64,000 nt of DNA from Filimonas zeae. Lineage in GTDB: Bacteria; Bacteroidota; Bacteroidia; Chitinophagales; Chitinophagaceae. This document shows positions 15,605 to 26,200 of this stretch, piece after piece. The stretch covers positions 930,001-994,000 of the forward strand of contig NZ_BMIB01000004.1 of the NCBI RefSeq assembly GCF_014641615.1, in the 5' to 3' direction. A program made the translations under genes and the position numbers. Every line of letters begins with the position of its first letter. The stretch's first letter is position 1. The notes below the pieces were generated by a model, which did no database searches, was not told the DNA's origin, and saw nothing but the letters and a program-made list of their open reading frames with translations.

Positions 15605-16624
15605 TTACCAAATGTTCCTGGGGCACCAATCGCCATACTTATTGCCCAGCAACACACCCAGCACAATCTCGTGCGAGCCGTTGCTGACAGTATTCAGCGC
15701 AGAGGTTGTATAGTCGTAAGAATAACTGATATTAAATGTTCTGCTGATGTTTACACCTGCCATGGCGTTCCAGCCGTCGTCTTTGCGGTAACCTATACCT
15801 CCCCACAGAAAGTCCTGATACTGCAGCTTGGCATTAATATCAAACTGAACAGGCAGCGGATCTACAAACTTGGCCATTACCGAGGGTATCAGGTTCAGAT
15901 CATCACTCAGCAGAAAACGGTAGCCCGCTGTAGCAAATATGTGCGGTGTAAGTTTATTACCGTCTGCTATTCTCGCTCCGGAAAAATACACACTCTGCCC
16001 CATCAGCTGCTGCACAGAAGCACCCAGAAAATAGTCCGGGCCATACAGATATAAACCAGCCATGAAATCGGGCCTGATTACATTCACCGTGCCATTGTTA
16101 TACACAGCCGGATCCACCTGCGTGTTGCCGAAGTTCAGCTTATTGGCATCCAGGCTAACATTAAACAGCCCCGCACCTGCACCGAAAGACAGGCTGGTTC
16201 TGGCACCTATACCCATGTGGTAGGCATACGTAGCATAAGCAGAGAAATTGCGCAATGGCCCCGTCTGGTCATTAATTACCTGCATACCAATACCGTGATG
16301 CGGTTCAGCAGCCGTGTAATCCTGCCAGTAGTCGTTACCGCGCGGATTGGTACCATCTACCTGAAATGAAGTAGCCGTAGTACGGTAATCCTTCTTATTC
16401 AACGCTCCGTGAATAGTAAAATAGGTAGTTACCGGCGCATCGCGCAGGCCCGACCACTGCCGGCGGTGACTCAGTTTTACGTCTGTGTAATTCTCAATAC
16501 CCGTTAAAGCCGGATTTAGTATGTACTGGTTCATCACATATTGGGTGTAATGTGGCTTCTGTTGAGCCTGTGCCATAAGACACATCATTACTGTACCCAC
16601 CCCTAAAGCAAGTTTTTTCCTCAT
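15605..16624 (-). CDS. PorP/SprF-family outer membrane protein (type IX secretion partner), copy 1
   Basis: This 339-residue protein has a signal peptide (MRKKLALGVGTVMMCLMAQA) followed directly by the family mark QQKPHYTQYVMNQYILNPAL, then RRQWSGLRDAPVTTY and a beta-barrel pattern of alternating aromatic residues to the end. PorP/SprF proteins are 14-strand barrels at the cell surface; the SprF type is needed for secretion of a particular giant adhesin carrying a type-B C-terminal domain. It is the last gene of a leftward five-gene set that begins with two such adhesins; the upstream OmpA gene ends 49 bases away. The ATG at 16624 was preferred to a TTG at 16636. Confidence 0.92.
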   Translation of the reverse strand: MRKKLALGVGTVMMCLMAQAQQKPHYTQYVMNQYILNPALTGIENYTDVKLSHRRQWSGLRDAPVTTYFTIHGALNKKDYRTTATSFQVDGTNPRGNDYWQDYTAAEPHHGIGMQVINDQTGPLRNFSAYATYAYHMGIGARTSLSFGAGAGLFNVSLDANKLNFGNTQVDPAVYNNGTVNVIRPDFMAGLYLYGPDYFLGASVQQLMGQSVYFSGARIADGNKLTPHIFATAGYRFLLSDDLNLIPSVMAKFVDPLPVQFDINAKLQYQDFLWGGIGYRKDDGWNAMAGVNISRTFNISYSYDYTTSALNTVSNGSHEIVLGVLLGNKYGDWCPRNIW

Positions 16625-16673
16625 AAGCACCCACAATTTACTGACGAGTTATCACATGGACAATTTTTTTACT

Positions 16674-18491
16674 TTATGGTTTCACACCCATAATCCGCAT
16701 TTCGGTACGTCTGTTCTTACGGCGACCTTCGGGATTATCGGTTCCATCCTCATTTTTATTAGCCGCAACCGGTTTGCTGGCACCAAATCCTTTGGAAGTC
16801 AAACGCTCCTTCGGCACCCCTTTGCTCACCAGATAGGCAACCACTTTGGCAGCACGTTGTTCAGACAGTTGCTGGTTCCACTCCTCAGACCCCGTATCAT
16901 CGGTGTGACCACTTATTTCTGCAGTAGTTTCCGGCTCACTTTTCAGCCTGGCTGCTATTTTATCCAGCGAAGGGTAAGATGGCGGCGTAATAGTAGCCTT
17001 GTTTATTTCATAAAATACATTCTCCAGTACCACCACTTCCTCTACAGGTGCAGCAGTAACAGGCTCTTTTTCAACAGGCTTCACCGGCTCAGCTTTTACC
17101 ACAGGGGTAGAGTCCACTACCGGAGGAATTACGGCTACCGGCGTTGGCTTTTGCAGCTGCATCAGTTCCAGGCAACATACAGCTGAACGGTCAGAGCTGA
17201 ACACCACCTGCTCCAGTATATTATCACTTTTGCCCAGGCTGGTAAAATACATATCGTCTTTCACAGAATTTACCGGATAACCAAAGTTCTCCGCTTCTGC
17301 CCAGCTTCCGGGCGTACCCTTGCTGTAAAACAGATCATAACCGCCCATACCCACACGGCCATCAGAAGCAAAAACCAGTGTAGAGGAAGGTGCATGAAAA
17401 TAAGGTGCCTGCTCGTTAAAAGGCGTATTTACGGTAGCACCCAGGTTGGCAGCACTAACTGGCTCACCCGCTGCATTCAACTCAGCCACCCATATATCAT
17501 ACCCACCCAGGCCGCCTTGCTTATCACTCACAAACAACAGCTGTTTGCCACCGGGCATAATAAAAGGTTGCTGCGTATTAGCGCCAGGGGTATTTACCAC
17601 CGCGCCTAACGCAACCGGAGCCTGCCATTTACCGTCCGTTGCTTTTTTACTGCTATAAATAGCAGCAGCTTTTTTACCGTTCTTCACCTGCCAGCGGGTA
17701 AGGTATAAAGTAGTGCCGTCTGCACTTACACTGGCCGTACCCTCATGCAGTTCTGTAGCAGGCAACGCAGCTTTGTCTACATTACTCAGGGCCCCATTCG
17801 CATAGCTGGCGCTGAAAATATGGTTCGTATGGCCTTTACCACTTTCTGCCCATGTAGCCGTAAACAGCAGTGTATTATCAGGCGTTACCACAGGCGCATA
17901 ACTTGCACCTTCTTTTCCTTCACTTATTCGGGTAATGGTATATTGGGCTGCATCGCTCTTTTGCAACTGCTGCTGTATAAAACGCAGGTTCAGTAACTCA
18001 CGCTGTGCGGTAGCACTATAATTATCTTTTTCCCTATAGGTGCTTACAAATTGATTCAGCGCTTTTTCTGCCTCTTCATACTTACCCAGGGCACGTAACA
18101 CAGTAGCATAATGATAAGCTGCCAGTGGATATTGCGTAGCCTGCCCCTCTGTAATCTGCTGATACAGCGGAGCCGCTTTTTCGTAATTGGTTAACAGGCG
18201 ATAGCTCTCTGCCAGCTGATAAACAGCCTGCTGTTTATTACCGGCTGCTGCACCTGCCTTTTTAGTGGCTTGCAGGGCATAAGGGTCCTGGCCAGTCTGC
18301 GCCTTGCCATTGCCTTGCAGGAATTTTTCATAATACACAGAAGCAGAAGAATAATCTGCCTTGCGGAAGTAATTGTCGGCAGCACGCAGGTAGTCGTGAC
18401 TCAGCTGCGCCTGAACAGAAGATACCAGCAGCATCAGCCCACCGGCTACTGCAATGGTAATTAACCTTTTCTTATATGCGATCAGTTTCAT
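16674..18491 (-). CDS. OmpA-family protein with TPR and PD40 (WD40-like) repeats
   Basis: The protein is 605 residues from the ATG at 18491, with a signal peptide ending SVQAQ at about 28. First come TPR-like helices (YLRAADNYFRKADYSSASVY, AAYHYATVLRALGKYEEAEK) at about 30-170. Then come PD40/WD40-like propeller blades at about 200-440 (PVVTPDNTLLFTATWAESGK, FIMPGGKQLLFVSDKQGGLG, LVFASDGRVGMGGYDLF). The C-terminal OmpA domain at about 495-605 has the peptidoglycan contacts ISGHTDDTGSEEWNQQLSEQ-RA and RKNRRTEMRI. This layout matches the PorE/SprF-linked periplasmic proteins that tie the type IX machinery to peptidoglycan. It lies between the two PorP/SprF genes, which strengthens this reading. 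No lipobox Cys is seen. Confidence 0.88.
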   Translation of the reverse strand: MKLIAYKKRLITIAVAGGLMLLVSSVQAQLSHDYLRAADNYFRKADYSSASVYYEKFLQGNGKAQTGQDPYALQATKKAGAAAGNKQQAVYQLAESYRLLTNYEKAAPLYQQITEGQATQYPLAAYHYATVLRALGKYEEAEKALNQFVSTYREKDNYSATAQRELLNLRFIQQQLQKSDAAQYTITRISEGKEGASYAPVVTPDNTLLFTATWAESGKGHTNHIFSASYANGALSNVDKAALPATELHEGTASVSADGTTLYLTRWQVKNGKKAAAIYSSKKATDGKWQAPVALGAVVNTPGANTQQPFIMPGGKQLLFVSDKQGGLGGYDIWVAELNAAGEPVSAANLGATVNTPFNEQAPYFHAPSSTLVFASDGRVGMGGYDLFYSKGTPGSWAEAENFGYPVNSVKDDMYFTSLGKSDNILEQVVFSSDRSAVCCLELMQLQKPTPVAVIPPVVDSTPVVKAEPVKPVEKEPVTAAPVEEVVVLENVFYEINKATITPPSYPSLDKIAARLKSEPETTAEISGHTDDTGSEEWNQQLSEQRAAKVVAYLVSKGVPKERLTSKGFGASKPVAANKNEDGTDNPEGRRKNRRTEMRIMGVKP

Positions 18492-18544
18492 GGTAATAGT
18501 AAATGATAAATAAAGAATGTGGAACAGGAATATACAGCCGGTTA

Positions 18545-19546
18545 CTACAGTCTCGGACACACAAACTCTACTTCCGGGGTTTTGGCTTTCTTAATGCCGG
18601 TAAAGGTGAGGCCTATTTCAAAGCTGTTGGCGCCACGCGTCATACGGCCCAGATCAGACGTGTTAATATCATAGCTGGCGCTGAACACCAGACTATTGTA
18701 ACTAAAACCTGCCTGAATGGCAAACGCATCTTTCAGGCGGTAGTTAGCCCCCAGCAGCAGATCAGTAGTAGCGGCCGCACGTAACTGCGCATAGGCACCC
18801 AGCATCTTCTCCTCTGCATTGTTCTGACGCAGATATAATACATGCGGTGTAATGCTTACGGTTTCAGACATAGCCAGTCTTACACCACCATGCAGCGTAT
18901 AACGCACACTCATTTTTTCATTGGTAACCGAACCAAACCGGTTTTCGGGCTGGTTAATATGGCTGGCAGAAAAACCTGCAAACACATTGGCTCTTTTGCC
19001 CGGTGCCGCATCATGATATAAAATACCTGCACCCGCATCAAATGCAGTAGCAGAAGGGTTGTTAATTACTTCCTGCGTAGGCTTCAGGCCGCCGGTAACC
19101 GGGTTCCACTGATCGTCAAATACCAGTTTGGAAGGGTTAAATCTGCGCTGTATCATACCCGCCTGCAACCCTATGGCAATACGCTGAAAATCGCCACGGC
19201 CAAAACGCAGCCCGGTGTACGCTACGTTGCCATAAGCGGTGGTATAAGTATAGCCACCATCACCTGCACGCTGGTTAATCAGGCTTACCCCTACATTCAG
19301 ATTCTTTTCAGTAGGCACTTCTACCGAAGCACCAATAGTGGAAAAAGGACTGGAAACGCTGCTCCACTGGTTGCGGTAAATGGCACTGGCCCTGTACTCC
19401 CCATCAAACATCCCTGTAAGCGCCGGGTTTAGCCAAGCGGGGTGCACGTAATACTGGGTAAAATGCGGATCAACCTGTGAATAAGCTTTTGCAGCCAAAA
19501 AGCAGGCCGCCGCAAAGAGTGATACAATCCTGATTCCTGTTTTCAT
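18545..19546 (-). CDS. PorP/SprF-family outer membrane protein (type IX secretion partner), copy 2
   Basis: This 333-residue protein has a signal peptide ending AKAYS, then VDPHFTQYYVHPAWLNPALT and YRNQWSSVSSPFSTIGASVE, the N-terminal marks of PorP/SprF, and a full barrel to FEIGLTFTGIKKAK. It differs clearly from the copy at 15605, so the two are probably specialised for different partners. It is encoded 40 bases after the 1211-residue adhesin gene, the position that SprF holds relative to its substrate in Flavobacterium, and is thus the best candidate secretion partner for one or both giants. Confidence 0.92.
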   Translation of the reverse strand: MKTGIRIVSLFAAACFLAAKAYSQVDPHFTQYYVHPAWLNPALTGMFDGEYRASAIYRNQWSSVSSPFSTIGASVEVPTEKNLNVGVSLINQRAGDGGYTYTTAYGNVAYTGLRFGRGDFQRIAIGLQAGMIQRRFNPSKLVFDDQWNPVTGGLKPTQEVINNPSATAFDAGAGILYHDAAPGKRANVFAGFSASHINQPENRFGSVTNEKMSVRYTLHGGVRLAMSETVSITPHVLYLRQNNAEEKMLGAYAQLRAAATTDLLLGANYRLKDAFAIQAGFSYNSLVFSASYDINTSDLGRMTRGANSFEIGLTFTGIKKAKTPEVEFVCPRL

Positions 19547-19586
19547 TTCTATAAGCTTTATGTTTTGATAACTCCGGTAAGCATGC

Positions 19587-22500
19587 CTACCGGATGATAG
19601 TAACTGACCCTGTTAAACGCTGCCAGTCGCTGGTATTGTCGGTTATAATATAATAGTAAGTTCCGGAAGGCACCACCTTGCCATTCATAGTTCCATTCCA
19701 GTTTTTGCTGTACCCCTGTGTACTGTACACCTTCTGCCCGTAACGGTTAAACACCTGCACCGTGCAGCCTGCATAATCACTCAGGCCTTCAATTACCCAG
19801 GTATCGTTAATACCATCCCCATTAGGCGTAAACACATTGGGCGGTGTAATCTTTACCAGCACTTTTACTTCCAGCACAGCTGAAGCCGTACAGTTGCCCT
19901 CGTTACTGGTAGCCTTTAGCGTAAATAATTGGTCGCGCGTGGCAATGTATACCGGATGCAATGTATTGGCACCGGTAAGCTCAGTGGCAGGCGTCCATGC
20001 AAAGCTTACCCCTGTAGTAGTATTAGCGGTTGCAGGCAATGTTACCTCTTTGTTCTTTTGCACCACAATACGCCCACCAGTGGTTATTACCGGTTGCACA
20101 TTTACTTTGGCAGTATGCCGGGCGGTATCCGATGCGCAACCGGCCGCATCTGTAACCACCAGCTTAACCTCGCGTGTTCCGGCGCTACCATACTTCCATA
20201 CAGCATTGCGTTGTGCAGAAGTGCCGCCATCTGCAAAATCCCATTTCCAGCTGTTAATGCTGGTACCGGAAGTGGCGGTACTGGCATCGGTAAAGCGCTG
20301 CTCTGTGCCCTGACATACCTCTTCCGGCGCTATGGAAAATGCCGCAACCGGCTTGCTGCCAAAAGCAGTAACAGGCAGTATTTTAGTAACAGTAGCGGAG
20401 CAGTTATACGCACTGCTGGTAGTTAGCTGAATGGTATAATTACCCGCTGTAGCGTAGGCATGGCTGGCATCTTTGGTAGTTAGTGTTCCGCTGTTATCGC
20501 CCATCAGCCACTTGTAGGTAAGCATACCTTCACCGGTGCTGTTATTCACAACAACCGCATCACCGGGCATACAAACACGTGTTGGCAAGGTAAAATCCGC
20601 TACCGGAAAGCTATGCGCCGTTAACTGCTGTGTTACCGCAGTACTTACACAACCTTTTGCATCTGTAACAGTATGCACTACTTTAAACACACCAGCGGTG
20701 GCATAAGTATGTTTAAATGCATTGCCATTATTATATTCCACGTTGGTATTATCGCCCAGCTCCCAGTTCCATTTGGTAATGGCTGCATCTGCCGGTTCAC
20801 TCCTGTCTGTAATAGTAGCTTCACCACCGGCACATATATCACCTGTTACAGCAAATACAGCCTTAGGTGCTTTGTTGACGCTAACAGTTTTGAACACTGT
20901 ATCGCTTTTACAGGTTTCACTTACTTTGGCTATTACCTTTATAGTATAAGGTTTTTCCTGTGCAGCATACACCAGATCATTCACCTCACCCACCGTTGTA
21001 TTGCGCGTACTGCCATTGCCAAAATCCCAATACCAGTTCTTTAATGTGTATTCTGAACCTGCGGGGCTGGTTGTTTGTAAAGTAACCGTATTGCCTTCGC
21101 AGATAACTGCGGGTGTAATAGCCAGATCAATAACCGGCCCTTTGTTTATCTGCACAGGCTGAATTGTATCGCCTACGCAACCTTCTTTAGATACTACGCG
21201 GAGTTTGACATTATGAGCGCCCTCTGCTGTAAACAGTTTCTGTACAGATTTACCGGCATCAGTGCCGTTATCAGCAAACTCCCAGTTCCATTTGGTTACT
21301 TCAAAACTACCGGCAGAACCGTCTTTCCAATTCAATGTAACCGGGTCTGCCACGCAGCCGGTATGTGTATAGGTAAACTCAGCCCTGGGTCTGGGTTTAA
21401 CAGGCACATCCAGCAGTAAACGTTCTGTATTGTTACAATTGGCAATGCTCGGGTGCGTAGTGCTTACCGTAAACCGGAAGTTGCCGGTAGCATCAAACGT
21501 GTAGGTATCCGGTAAAGTATACCGATAGTAAGTAATGCCGTTGAGTACTACCGTTTCTGCAGGTACCGGATTATCCTGTGTAACATCTGTATTAGGTGTT
21601 GCGTGTGTAAGCTGGCTTACATACCATACCATTTTCTCAGGCTTGTAAGCCATCAGCACCGACAGCTTTACCGGCGAAGAGGGGCAGGTAAAACTATGTG
21701 CTGCGCCAGCCTCCCCTTCGGTATTATGCAAACCCAGCGTACCGCCAAGGTTGTTGATTTTAGTACCGGCATTGTAAGCATAACTGTCAAACCTTCCCAG
21801 TCCATAAGTGGTGGCGGTAAAAACTGAGTCGCTTTTAACAATACACTGCGCTTTACTTGCCGGCCATCGTTTTACTACCACGGTATAACCCGGCAGATTG
21901 GGGTGTGGGTAGGTATGACTAAAGTCTTTCGCGCCATCAATTGTAAGCGTTTCAACCCCTTTCGCAGGTATAATCAGTGTCAGATAATTTACCTCTACAA
22001 TGGCAGCCGTATTGCGGTAAAAACCTACGTTATCAATAGCTTGTTCCAGCGGACTCAGATATACCATTTCAGGATCACCCAGCCCTTTATAACCGCAACC
22101 GGCAGGGTAAGCACCGCGCTGATCCATGGACGGCATGTATTGCGTAACCATTATGGGTTTGTCTGCTTCAATATAATCAGCAGCAGAACTCAGATATTCA
22201 TAATAGAATCCTTTGGTGAGGCCTGTCATCTGCTGACCATTTTTCTTTACCACAGTAGCCGGATCATCTACTGCTACACGATAAATAGAGGGATTAGGAT
22301 CAGCCGCATTTTCGCTATTGGAAAACGGCGCTGTTAAATAGCGCTTGCCCCATGCATGCACGGGAAACGCCTGCTGTATAAGGTTGTCGCCTGCACCATT
22401 ATTGGAGCCATCGCAGGTAATGGCAGTAATACTGCTTCCTGAAAACACACCTACCGGAAAACAATCGCCCGCAGCGTTGGCAACGGACCGCACCTTTGTT

Positions 22501-23222
22501 CCGGTAAGATCTTGTCCGCTTCTTTCATCAATTTCTGCACCTACAATCTGATAAATATCTCCTTTATTCAGCGTAGCTGTAATTACTTCCCCCGCCTGCT
22601 TTCCGTTCCGCAGCGGAACAGAAGGCGTTATTTCGATAACTGTATTATCATGATCTGCCACAACAAATATCCACGAGTAACATCCTTTGGCTTCGCCGTT
22701 TACATGTTGCTGACTGTTTACTGCCTTATACACATACCCCCAGGATTCTGAGGGCATAAGCATGGTGGCACCGGACGATTGTGCGCCGCTGATATGTGCG
22801 TAAGCTACAATAGGTACGCTGCTTTCAATATGAATAGAACGGTTAAACAACCCATCTCCCCCGTTTCCAAAAGGCGGAGGATCTTCATACAACCGGCAAT
22901 CATAAGCTCCGGCTTTAGGCATAGGATCAGTAACCGTTACCGTTCCTGCCCGTACTGTGTAAGGTTTGCTTTCAACACCCGACCTGCCCTTAACAGTAAC
23001 TGTTACCTGTGCATCTTCCTCCGCGCTCAGATACAGCACCATATCCTGGGTATTAGCCCATCCTATGCTGGCCGGAACATCGCGGCGGGGAGGTTCCATA
23101 AAAAGGTGAAGGCCGTAGCCTGTCCAGAAGTCTTTACCACGGTTGGTAAAGTTCTGGGCAACGCTACGTCCGCACCCTGTTAAAAGAATTACTAATACAC
23201 ACAGCTTCTTTATCATATTCAC
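19587..23222 (-). CDS. large secreted surface protein: IgGFc-binding-like domain, PKD repeats, gliding-type C-terminal domain
   Basis: This 1211-residue protein has a signal peptide at 1-22. Residues about 28-500 resemble the N-terminal IgGFc-binding family (FTNRGKDFWTGYGLHLFM, SWIFVVADHDNTVIEITPSV, then IVAYAHISGAQSSGATMLMP). About five PKD or Ig-like domains follow between 610 and 1110, with the typical WNWEFADNG, WYWDFGNGS, WNWELGDNT and WKWDFADGG turns. The last 85 residues are the gliding motility-associated C-terminal domain (PPNVFTPNGDGINDTWVIEG, NRYGQKVY, WNGTMNGKVVPSGTYYYII), the type-B signal for type IX secretion. It would be exported to the surface and act in adhesion. It follows the 2992-residue gene by 13 bases and shares its IgGFc-like and C-terminal parts. 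Confidence 0.9.
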   Translation of the reverse strand: MNMIKKLCVLVILLTGCGRSVAQNFTNRGKDFWTGYGLHLFMEPPRRDVPASIGWANTQDMVLYLSAEEDAQVTVTVKGRSGVESKPYTVRAGTVTVTDPMPKAGAYDCRLYEDPPPFGNGGDGLFNRSIHIESSVPIVAYAHISGAQSSGATMLMPSESWGYVYKAVNSQQHVNGEAKGCYSWIFVVADHDNTVIEITPSVPLRNGKQAGEVITATLNKGDIYQIVGAEIDERSGQDLTGTKVRSVANAAGDCFPVGVFSGSSITAITCDGSNNGAGDNLIQQAFPVHAWGKRYLTAPFSNSENAADPNPSIYRVAVDDPATVVKKNGQQMTGLTKGFYYEYLSSAADYIEADKPIMVTQYMPSMDQRGAYPAGCGYKGLGDPEMVYLSPLEQAIDNVGFYRNTAAIVEVNYLTLIIPAKGVETLTIDGAKDFSHTYPHPNLPGYTVVVKRWPASKAQCIVKSDSVFTATTYGLGRFDSYAYNAGTKINNLGGTLGLHNTEGEAGAAHSFTCPSSPVKLSVLMAYKPEKMVWYVSQLTHATPNTDVTQDNPVPAETVVLNGITYYRYTLPDTYTFDATGNFRFTVSTTHPSIANCNNTERLLLDVPVKPRPRAEFTYTHTGCVADPVTLNWKDGSAGSFEVTKWNWEFADNGTDAGKSVQKLFTAEGAHNVKLRVVSKEGCVGDTIQPVQINKGPVIDLAITPAVICEGNTVTLQTTSPAGSEYTLKNWYWDFGNGSTRNTTVGEVNDLVYAAQEKPYTIKVIAKVSETCKSDTVFKTVSVNKAPKAVFAVTGDICAGGEATITDRSEPADAAITKWNWELGDNTNVEYNNGNAFKHTYATAGVFKVVHTVTDAKGCVSTAVTQQLTAHSFPVADFTLPTRVCMPGDAVVVNNSTGEGMLTYKWLMGDNSGTLTTKDASHAYATAGNYTIQLTTSSAYNCSATVTKILPVTAFGSKPVAAFSIAPEEVCQGTEQRFTDASTATSGTSINSWKWDFADGGTSAQRNAVWKYGSAGTREVKLVVTDAAGCASDTARHTAKVNVQPVITTGGRIVVQKNKEVTLPATANTTTGVSFAWTPATELTGANTLHPVYIATRDQLFTLKATSNEGNCTASAVLEVKVLVKITPPNVFTPNGDGINDTWVIEGLSDYAGCTVQVFNRYGQKVYSTQGYSKNWNGTMNGKVVPSGTYYYIITDNTSDWQRLTGSVTIIR

Positions 23223-23235
23223 ATTTTTACCGGCA

Positions 23236-26200
23236 TCACCTTACCAGGTTCACCGATCCTTTTTTGGTAGTGCTGCTACCGTCCATCAGTATAATATTGC
23301 ATACATATATATACACACCCGATGGCTGCGGCTTGCCTTTGTAATCCCCTTTCCAACCCACTTCTTTATCAGAAGATTCAAATACTTTTTCACCCCACTG
23401 GTTAAAGATGGCCAGGTGCAGGCTTCTGATTACTTCCCCACGTATCTTAAACTCATCATTCAGATTATCACCGTTAGGAGAAAATGCATTGGCAGCAAAC
23501 ACACTGTCAAGCAAGGTAGTAGCAGTAATCACTGCACTTACCGCTTCCTGGCATGCCAGTTCACCTTTTACCCTTACCTGTATCTTCACTTCCCTTCCGG
23601 GCTGTAGGCCGGAAATAGTATGTGTAAGACCCAGCGTGCCTGAGGAAGGCGTGCTCCAGGTTACGCCACCATCGGTAGATACTTCATAACCCGTTGCGTT
23701 TGTTACAGCGGCCCATGCAAAACGCAAAGTAGATATACCTGTTGAATCCACTGTTACCACGGGAGCAGCAAGTACCGGCTTCACATCAGCCACTACTTCT
23801 TTTCTTGGTACCGTAACGCAGCCATTCACATTCACCGCAGAAAGGTATACGTAGGTTTTAGCAGTTACCGGCTGCAGCGTCCAGCTGGTTCCCGTTCCGG
23901 CAGCAGTACCATTTTCAGGCACCAGATACCAGTTATAGGTTACGCCGGTTACCGGCTCTTTTACATTAAATGCTGCACCACTACCTACACAGGTAACTAC
24001 CGAATCGCTCAGTAACTCCAGGCGGGCATCGGCTTTTACGTTTACAATACCGGCCTTATCAGCAATACATCCGTCCTGAATAATAGCACGTAACTGCACA
24101 TTATACGTAGTATCTCTTGTATAATGCGGGTAACGCTTATCCACTTCTTCACCCCATCCGGTAGTGTTATCGCCAAAACTCCACTTCCAGCGGTCGGCCA
24201 CTGCACCATTAGCAGTAGTAGCTGTTCCTTTAAACTGTGCAATATCACCCGGGCAACCACCGTAGTTGAGTGTGTAATCTGCCACGGGTGCACCAATCAC
24301 CTTTACTTTAAGAATGGATTCAGAAGTATGGTTACAACTTTCCAGATCCAGATTTTCATACGCCACAGGAATACTGTATTCCCCCGTTGCTGTAAACTTA
24401 TATTCATCAGGCAATGCAAACACATAGTAAGAACGGCCATTCATCAACACTGTATCTATAGCCGTAGGAGCATTCTGCACCACATCGCTTTGCTCAGGTG
24501 TTAACGCAGGCACACCACCAGTTTTCCACGTAAGCTTTGTAGGCATTACCGGAATTTTTACTGTTAGTTTAAACGGAGTACCCACACAGGTATAAGCACT
24601 GTAGTTACCGGTTGAATCGTACACATTGGTAATACCCGGATTGGCCAAAAGGCTGTTTACCATAGTGCCCAGTGTATAACCATAACTATAATAGTAATTA
24701 TTGTAAACCAAACCTGTAAATGCAGAATCACTCTCTACTACACTGCTTTCCAGATTTTCGGCTTTCCAGCGCTTTACCACTACTGAATATCCCGGCTTGC
24801 CTGGGTGCGCATAAGTATCGTCAAACACATTGCTGCCATCTATTTTTAAAGATGCAAGCCCCGCATCCGGTATAATCAGTGTAAGATAGTTGTAGGTAGG
24901 ATTAGCATTGGAATTGCCCGCTCTGAAAAATGTAGTCTTATGCACACCATGATCTACAGGCATAACGGCAATCATTTCAGCTGAAGTAGTGTCAAAACCG
25001 CACTTGTCGGTTTCACCAGTAAAAAACTGTACTACCGCAACCGGTTTATCGGCTTCTATATAATCAGCAGTATTACTCAGGTAAGTATAATAGTTATTCT
25101 CCAGGCCGGTTAAAACAATACCATTACGTTTTACAATGGTAGACGCGTCTTTTACCTGCACCCTGTAGAAGTTGGTTGCATGGTCTTTAGGCCTGCTCAC
25201 ATAAGAACTGGGAGCAGTAAGATATTTTGTACCCCATTCTCTTACTGGTATATTTTGCTGTACCAGATATTCACCTGAAGGTGTAAAAGCACTGTCACAG
25301 TCCACAAAAGCACTACTATTTCCGGAGAATACCGCTATAGGATAACATTTTCCGGCCGCATTACTTAACGAACGGATGCGGCTGCCAGATAAATCCCATG
25401 TAGCATCCTGGTTTTTACCAGCCCCCAGTACATTATATACCTGGCCTTTATTCAACGTAATTACAAATGGCACGCCTGCTTTTCTGCCTCCGGTAGTCTG
25501 GCCCGATGGTGTAATTTCCACCATGGTATTATCATGATCGGCAATTACATAAAACCAGGAATGATAAGGTTCTGTATCATAAGTATACTGTCTGAAAGAG
25601 AGTGCATAATACTCCATACCATACGCACCGGTTGGTAATAACATACATGATGCATGTGCATTACCCCATTTCTCGCCGTAGGCATAGGCTGCAATAGGCT
25701 CATCACTTTCTATACTGATGCCTTTGTCTGATAAACCTTCCACATTCAGATAAGCACCGTTTACACCGTTCCGCGGAAAATCCTCGCTTTTTATAAACTG
25801 CCCGGCAGGGATGTGATAGTTCCTTATCCAGGTAGTGCCGTTTATTTTAACTGTTACATTGGCATCTTTGGCTGCACCACCTATATACACATTAAACGCG
25901 TCCATGCCATAGCGTTCGGTTTTACCATAGCCCAGCCAAAACCGGGTACCCATATGAGAGGAATCCATCTTAATATCATCCTCGGCGGGATAAGCCACTC
26001 TCGCGTCAGCAAGCCCTGTTACCTTATCCAGGTAAGTAAGGTTTGCCTGTGTAATATAATTAGTGTTAATATCCACACCACTTTCCAGGTCTGCACCCCA
26101 TGCATTGGCTGCATCCGTTTTACCCAGGCGTATACGTTGCTCCCTGTCAATAAATCCTCTCCATGAATCCAGATATTTCTGCTCAATAGAATATTCATAA

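Noticed and set aside
15438..15629. A 63-residue minus-strand frame between the PfkB and PorP/SprF genes
   Set aside because: It contains the perfect palindrome and overlaps the end of the PorP/SprF gene; its composition is not protein-like.
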